The notes beneath the pieces are model-generated. The model saw only the letters and a program-made list of their open reading frames with translations. It was not told where the DNA came from and did no database searches. Shown one piece after another: positions 59,491-64,000 of a DNA stretch of 64,000 bases; the stretch's first letter is position 1, and the number at the start of each line of letters is the position of its first letter. The position numbers and the translations under genes are program-made. Location of the stretch: positions 29,636,580 to 29,700,579 of the forward strand of contig CM051510.1 of assembly GCA_028015205.1 (NCBI GenBank), in the 5' to 3' direction. The DNA comes from Mytilisepta virgata (Eukaryota > Mollusca > Bivalvia > Mytilida > Mytilidae).

Positions 59491-60227
59491 ACGTCGCCAA
59501 GAGATAAACCCTTCAAGAAAATCCTTTATACTTTTCTTAAATTTGGGCTTTTTCTCAAATACCTCTTCAATAAGCACAAATAAGCACAACTTTTTTCTTT
59601 TGCAAACAGGAGCTCATTATTTGAAGTTAACTATACTAAAATATGAAGAAATATTCAGTGGAGGATTTTTCTACATGCTTCTAAAGTTATCAAATTATTA
59701 TCATTATTCCTTATTTGACTTAAATTTGCATAATTTCCTAATTAGTTTATCAATCTTTTCAACTGTTATTTATTAGAAGACAATGACTATGTAGTAGTGA
59801 ATATTTTACAAAAGACCTGGTGAAGCTATCTTTTTTCGTTAAAAAAATAGAGATTTTTTGTGACACTCTTGAAAAATGAAAAATCAGTGTTGATTATCTT
59901 AAAAACTAAGTCATGAAGGTATGTTTTTTATACATATTTGAAAAGTATACATAAAAATTGGCCATCTGGTAAATTTTCAGCAAAAACTCAGTGGAGGAAT
60001 CTTATTGTATCGTAAGGGAATATGATACATTAGGAGGAGGAAGGGGGGGGGGGGCAATATAATTAAACTAAAACTGGAAGAAAAATCGATGTTGAGGTTT
60101 TCCCAATATTCATTCAAAGTTACAAAAATTCGTATTTTTTTTTATATAGTGCTCGAAATTGTAGGAATAACCCACATTTTAATCAGAATGATTTATAGAA
60201 TTTGTCCATTCAAAGAGGAACCTTTTT

Positions 60228-60269
<42 letters not shown>

Positions 60270-60608
60270 GCGATAAGAATATTGTTATTTCCTTACAGAG
60301 TTGTACAAAGTTTTGTGAACGACTCGAAAATGCAAAATAGTGCGGATTCGTATAAAAATGCATAAAACTTCACGCAATGTAACTCGAAAGTCATATCATG
60401 AAGGTGGTACTACCTATTTCGTAAGTATACATCAAGGAGTCCAAATTTCATGGAAATATCAAGGATAGATCCTTACTGTATCATATTCCCTTAAAGACAA
60501 CAATGACATATTATTATTTTTGAAATATTTTAAAATACTCTCATTGGATGAAAACTGTTGAGTGATTCAAAAATAAATTAATTGTTTTTTACAAAAATTG
60601 AACATCGC
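59491..60608. other. AT-rich DNA with poly-A tract
   Basis: 60230-60268 is an uninterrupted 39-base A run; a short G run lies at about 60044-60053. No gene supported. Confidence 0.45.
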
Positions 60609-60773
60609 GGGAAACAACCCTATTGTTCACCGGGAAACAACCTATTGTTCACGTCCAAACATCCCAATTTTACCCCGCAAGGGAGACAACTGCGTAATTG
60701 CTGGAAACAACCCTATTGTTCACCTCCAAACATACCAATATTACCCCGCAAGGAAGACAACTGCGTAATTCGG
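60609..60773 (+). repeat. 71-bp tandem duplication
   Basis: Two ~70-bp units (60633-60702, 60703-60773) preceded by a partial one (60609-60632). Each has GGAAACAACC, TATTGTTCAC, TTACCCCGCAAG and GACAACTGCGTAATT. The 85-codon frame here is a by-product of the repeat. Confidence 0.88.
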
Positions 60774-60823
60774 GTTTCCAAATCTGAATGTCTACCTCAA
60801 ATGAGGGCCGTAATTGTATATTG
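60772..60823. mobile_element. Half of a small MITE
   Basis: Matches the right arm and flank of the MITE at 12544-12640 (CCAAATCTGAATGTCTACCT, GCCGTAATTGTATATTG). The left arm appears to be replaced by the tandem duplication. Confidence 0.6.
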
Positions 60824-60919
60824 TCATAGTAGACCATAGTGTCCAGTAACAATCTGGTTTGTCATCCATTACGGATATTGTTACTGTTTTTGTTTGATCG
60901 TAATTTAGCGCTATTGATC

Positions 60920-61230
60920 GACTTGTCGGACATGATTATTCATTGATTTGTTACAGAAATTACCAGTATTTAGCAAAATTCAAAAATAATAGAAATACTA
61001 AGGGTTCATTCCTTGTATCGAACATGGTAGATCTCCTTAGCTGAAATTTGGCTTCCTATTTCGGTATTTTTGGTTATGAATACTTCTTGTTTTAAAATAA
61101 GTTTGGTTTTTGGTCTTCCAAATGTTTCGGTTTTAATGCTGCTGATGAGAAGTAACTCCTTGAAATGCGTCGTATACAGCATAGTAAAAATTTACTATAT
61201 ATAATATTAGTATCTTTGGATTGTTATTTT
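60920..61230 (+). mobile_element. Retrozyme-like element 3, 5'-truncated
   Basis: Very similar to 21950-22257 from GACTTGT, through TTGTTACAGAAATTACCAGT and TTTTGGTCTTCCAAATGTTT, to the hammerhead and 3' repeat. The 5' repeat and first hairpin are missing, as is the left arm of the second hairpin. Loss of only the 5' side fits copying from the 3' end of an RNA. Confidence 0.82.
61136..61182 (+). ncRNA. Hammerhead ribozyme, type I, weakened stem II
   Basis: Stem I ATGCTG/CAGCAT is intact. Core CTGATGA (61142-61148) and GAAA (61162-61165) are intact. Stem III and the ATA triplet are as in 22163-22209. Stem II is GAAG/CCTT, so A61151 faces C61159 (unpaired) and the closing pair is G-U. Predicted cleavage is 61176/61177, probably slow or inactive. 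Confidence 0.78.
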
Positions 61231-61841
61231 AGAGTTATAAGTAATATGGATTCTTCAATTTACAAAGCCATGGGAAGACAATTCTCACAAGTTGACAATT
61301 CTTGAGTACACCTCCTTAGAGGGTCACAATTGTTTTTATTAAACCGAACGTCATTGCGACGGACAATTCTTACCATATCTGACACAACCAGGACAAATTT
61401 TATAACAGTCGTTTTATAAAAGATATTTGATTTTCAATGTATTTTTGAATAGACACTGTGTTTGGTAAAAATACATGTATTATGTTGTAAGTGTTGTATA
61501 CCATTATGTTGTTTTTTTTATTTACAGGTGTTTTTTTGCTTTATTTGCGACACCTCTCCATATCCGTTTTATCTGCTTTCCACTACCAGAATACATTGTG
61601 AAAAATGAAAACAATCAGACGACATCCGGTTTCTAAATTACGTTACATGACCAGAGGAATCGAGGATGTTGAGTGAAAATAGAGATTTCGAGGCAGAATG
61701 GAGATGTCTGAGGAGACAATACTATTGTCACCTAGACTGACGATTTTTTGGGTTTGTCAGAGAAAATATCCATATTGTAAACGTTAAGTGATTACATATC
61801 TATTTTTATGTAGTGAGGTTTAATAATGTCGATTATTACTC
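61231..61841. other. AT-rich DNA, nothing recognised
   Basis: No supported feature in this stretch. Confidence 0.4.
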
Positions 61842-61960
61842 TTAGAGGACCCGTCCCATAAAAGGGTATTCTATACTAACCCTCACACTAAACTCTAACA
61901 TAACACTAACCCTTCCTTAATCTAACCCTAACACTAGCCATAAAGGTATGGGTCCCCTAA
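61842..61960. mobile_element. Short foldback element with TAACCCT-like core
   Basis: Ends TTAGAGGACCCGTCCCAT and TATGGGTCCCCTAA form imperfect inverted repeats. The interior is a degenerate run of CTAACMCT words, including TCTAACCCTAACACTAG. Confidence 0.6.
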
Positions 61961-62394
61961 AGTAAATGAAGACATGCAAAACGTTTACTAAATTTAATCA
62001 TCGGTACAAGGACCTCATTCGTAAATAAATCAACGTGCAAACATCTTATATGTGAAGGTATTTCACATCCCATCTTTTATGGTAATATACAAAGCACAAA
62101 AATGTTGCCATTCACCTGAAAAGCTAACCAAACCTTTAAATAGACTTATCCACAAGGGATAAAGTTACGATACTGTTGTCAAGTCATTAAAGATGGCATT
62201 TTGTTGGAATCAATAGTAATTCACTCATATGTTTTTTTTCATCGGAAAAATCGCATTTATTCTAAAACCAAATGTTGGCATGATACGAGGCTATGTTCTT
62301 CTCGTATAATTTACGATGACATGATACTAAACCCCTAACGGAGGGATTGTGGCTGATTTTCTATATGATATAGACCTACTCTTTCGATTCGTTT

Positions 62395-62900
62395 AATTGA
62401 GGTCTGGAGCTGGCATGTCAGTAACTGCTAGTAGTCCTTTGTTAATATATATTGATCATTGTCATTTTGCTTAATTTCTTCTATTACCTTTTTAACATAG
62501 GACTCGGACATCTTTTGAACAGAGTTTTACTGTGTGTATCGCTATGTGTTTGTTTAGTCCCCATTTGTTAGAGGTGTAGGGTGAGGGTTGAGAACTCACA
62601 AAACATGTTTAACCCCGCCGCATTTTTGCGCCTGTCCCAAGTCAGGAACCTCAAGCCTTTGTTAGTCTTGTGTGTTTTTTGAATTTTGGTTCATTTGGTT
62701 CATTTGTATGTTTCGAAGTTTAGCGTGCCGTCCATTTTGCTGAACTAGTATGCATTATTGTTTAAGCTGAAGCCCATATCCGGTTGCGGGATTTTCTCGC
62801 TTCGTTGAGGATCTAGTGGTAGCCTTTAGCTGTTTTCTGCTCTTTGGTCAGGTTGTTGTCCCTTTGACACATTCCCTGTTTCCATTCTCTATTCTAAATA
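62395..62900 (+). mobile_element. Family B interspersed repeat
   Basis: Reverse complement of 25710-26200 along almost its full length (AGGTCTGGAGCTGGCATGTC, CTAGTAGTCCTTTGTTAATA, TTTGGTCAGG, TGACACATTCCCTGTTTCCA). Provides the opposite-orientation partner of that copy. Confidence 0.8.
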
Positions 62901-62929
62901 TCAGAAAAAGATTTTTATAGTATGTTTTA

Positions 62930-63140
62930 TACACCAGAGTGTCAGGATAGATAATGTGGGAGGTTTGGGTACACATAAAACCGGTTTAACTCCACCACTG
63001 TTAAGTTTTTTTTTACTAAGTCAGATTATCCAGATTCTCTGGTGCCTTTGTCTGTGTGTTTTATGCTCTTTTTATGTTATTTTTGTTTGTTGGTTGACGT
63101 GTATTGATTGGTATGTCATTTCTGACCTTTCCTCTTATCC
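62930..63140 (+). mobile_element. Family A repeat
   Basis: GAGTGTCAGGATAGATAATG, GGTACACATAAAACCGG, CTCCACCACTGTTAAG and GATTGGTATGTCATTT are in family order; the TTCTGTCAG block is lost. Confidence 0.65.
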
Positions 63141-63149
63141 ATTTTTATC

Positions 63150-64000
63150 TTACCTGGCCCAAAGGGCCATGTTAGCTATTGCCATCACTTGGCGTCCGTC
63201 GCCCGTCGTCTTCGTCATCGCAAACTTTCCTTTAAAGATCTCCTCTGAAACCACTGGAACAAAACTTGTCAGCAATGGTCCTTAGGTGGTCCTCTTTCAG
63301 AATTGTATCCGATGACCCTACCAGTCATCCAAGGTAGCCTCCAGAGCCGAACATAGTTTAACGTAGGACCCTATGGGAAATTAACTTAAAGATATTCTTG
63401 TCTTAAACCAGTTGTCCAATTGGAACAAACTTGGCAGCAATGGTCCTTAAGTTTTCATCTTTTAGAATTATATCCAAACCCGACCCGTCGTCCAAGATGG
63501 CCGCCAAATCCGAACATAGTTTAGCATAGGACCCTATATGGAATTTAATTAAAGATCTTGTCTGAAACCAACGGGCCAATTGGAACAAAACTTGGCAGCA
63601 GCGGTCATTAGGTGGTTCTCTTTTAGAATTATATCCAATGATCCGGTCGTCATCCAAGATGCCTGCCAGAGCCGAACATAGTTTAACATTGGAGCCTATG
63701 GGAAACTTCTTTAAAAAATCTTCTTGTATGAAACCACTTGGCCAATTAGAAAAAAAAACTTAGCAGTAATGGTCCTTAGGCGGTCCTCTTTCAGGATTAT
63801 ATCCGATGACTACACCCGTCATCCAAGATGGCAACCAAAGCCGAACATAGTTTAACATAGGACCCTTTGGGGAATTTCATTAAAGATTTTCTTGTCTGAA
63901 ACTACTGAATAAAACTTGGTCCTTAGTTGGTCCTCTTTCACCTAATACCCAACACCCTCGCCCAATATGGCCACCAGAGCTGAACAGTGTTTAACGTTGG
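63150..64000 (+). repeat. ~163-bp satellite, runs off the window
   Basis: Starts with TGGCCCAAAGGGCCATGTTA, followed by units marked by CCGAACATAGTTTA. That landmark is at about 63348, 63511, 63673 and 63842, and diverged at 63981, giving spacings of 163, 162, 169 and 139. Each unit also has CTTGTCTGAAACCA, GGCCAATTGGAACAAA-like, TGGTCCTTAGG and CATCCAAGATGGC. The short frames (63403-63657 minus) come from the repeat. The array continues beyond 64000. Confidence 0.88.

Noticed and set aside
61842..61960. True interstitial telomere
   Set aside because: The TAACCCT-like words are too degenerate and lie between the inverted ends of a small element.
63403..63657. 84-codon frame near the right edge
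   Set aside because: Arises from the satellite unit and shifts frame in neighbouring units.

Overview
The window looks like AT-rich, gene-poor nuclear DNA from a bivalve mollusc, most likely a mussel (Mytilidae). This rests on the mix of repeats: short retrozyme-like elements with type I hammerhead ribozymes (a class described from bivalves including Mytilus), tRNA-derived SINEs, many foldback MITEs, bivalve-style tandem arrays and an intact Tc1/mariner-type transposon. It is inference, not a database result. I found no convincing host protein-coding gene, host tRNA or rRNA. The only intact protein gene is a transposase. Nearly all other open frames are short, low-complexity or lie inside repeats.

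Layout. 1-8400: mostly plain AT-rich DNA with a repeat fragment at the left edge, two small MITEs, a tRNA-derived SINE (about 4105-4338) and a degenerate duplicated repeat (6355-6740). 8400-11290: a cluster of a recurrent degenerate repeat (family A), a retrozyme-like element whose 3' end carries a hammerhead ribozyme (9702-9745), and a 40-bp minisatellite. 13559-15081: a complete DD34E Tc1/mariner-type transposon with perfect 27-bp inverted repeats. 16109-20627: MITEs and a 39-bp tandem repeat. 21818-22257: a second retrozyme-like element with hammerhead. 23457-30396: several MITE families, two of them with TTAA at their ends and one with a GTAAT duplication inside a small tandem repeat. 30850-32010, 40690-41700, 47860-48440 and 58440-59490: 3' fragments of one reverse-transcriptase retroelement group in two subfamilies. 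33553-34305: the 3' part of a LINE reverse transcriptase. 35150-36500: a degenerate tandem array. 38006-39880: a hairpin MITE and two SINE copies. 50381-54653: three more inverted-repeat elements plus a family A copy. 60609-61230: a 71-bp duplication and a third, 5'-truncated retrozyme-like copy. 63150-64000: a roughly 163-bp satellite that runs off the right end.

How the parts may work together: only the Tc1/mariner element looks able to encode its own movement. The MITEs depend on transposases from elsewhere; one (50381-50890) has ends resembling those of the intact transposon. SINEs and retrozymes need a reverse transcriptase in trans. The RT fragments here are broken, so any source of activity lies outside the window. 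The strongest signal is the set of three hammerhead ribozymes and, in the two longer copies, two upstream hairpins that keep pairing through compensatory changes.
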